DNA from: Flavobacteriaceae bacterium
GTDB taxonomy: Bacteria > Bacteroidota > Bacteroidia > Flavobacteriales > Flavobacteriaceae
Direction: 5' to 3'
Length of the DNA stretch: 5,283 nucleotides
Assembly: GCA_013214275.1 (NCBI GenBank)
Contig: JABSPP010000139.1
Location: 1 to 5,283 of the forward strand
In this document: piece by piece, positions 5,221-5,283 of the stretch
Position numbering within the stretch: the stretch's first letter is position 1
How the letters are laid out: the number at the start of each line of letters is the position of its first letter
Notes under the pieces: model-generated
The model's input: only the letters and a program-made list of their open reading frames with translations
Told to the model about the DNA's origin: nothing
The model's database searches: none
Made by a program: the position numbers and the translations under genes

Positions 5221-5283
5221 TTGTAATCCTAGAAAAAGTTCAATAATTTCTTTCCTTTGGTTTCTAATTTACTGTTAATCAGT

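Noticed and set aside
5271..5283. ACTG-TTAAT-CAGT inverted repeat and a possible leftward stop codon at the right edge
   Set aside because: Only a few bases are visible before the window ends, which is not enough to support a gene end or a binding site.

Overview
This window reads as chromosomal DNA from a member of the Bacteroidota, most likely the class Flavobacteriia. The evidence is an AT-rich base composition, start codons with little or no Shine-Dalgarno sequence, repeated -7 promoter boxes of the Bacteroidota type (TAnnTTTG), a DUF4199 membrane protein beside a family-2 glycosyltransferase, and a menaquinone gene (menD) with a small CvfB-like RNA-binding gene directly behind it. No phage, transposase, CRISPR or defence gene is visible. 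The content is mainly housekeeping.

Layout. Positions 1-870 hold a leftward pair: a DUF4199 membrane protein (349-870) and, downstream of it, a DPM1/GtrB-like glycosyltransferase that runs off the left edge (292 to 1). Positions 871-1216 are a divergent intergenic region. It carries a leftward promoter, a textbook Bacteroidota promoter, and the gene for the small (4.5S-type) signal recognition particle RNA at about 1031-1127. That RNA gene is easy to miss because a spurious antisense reading frame covers it. A classical short-chain dehydrogenase/reductase follows on the + strand (1217-2020). After a 282-base spacer comes a short-type transaldolase (2303-2956), closed by a strong intrinsic terminator (2975-3009). 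The terminator abuts the promoter of menD (3040-4686), and menD is followed with zero spacing by an S1/winged-helix protein (4687-5100). The last 183 bases hold a GC-rich, hairpin-containing element (about 5135-5220) that looks like an interspersed repeat.

How the genes fit together. The transaldolase serves the non-oxidative pentose phosphate pathway. MenD makes SEPHCHC, the first committed menaquinone precursor. The SRP RNA supports co-translational membrane targeting. The glycosyltransferase and DUF4199 protein are envelope-associated. Apart from the menD pair and the leftward pair, the genes appear to be independent transcription units. The least ordinary points are the shortened CvfB-like protein coupled to menD, the 3' repeat-like element, the long leader of the transaldolase gene with dyad symmetry at its predicted transcription start, and active-site residues suggesting that the usual 'fructose-6-phosphate aldolase' label is wrong here. 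I see no convincing novel system.
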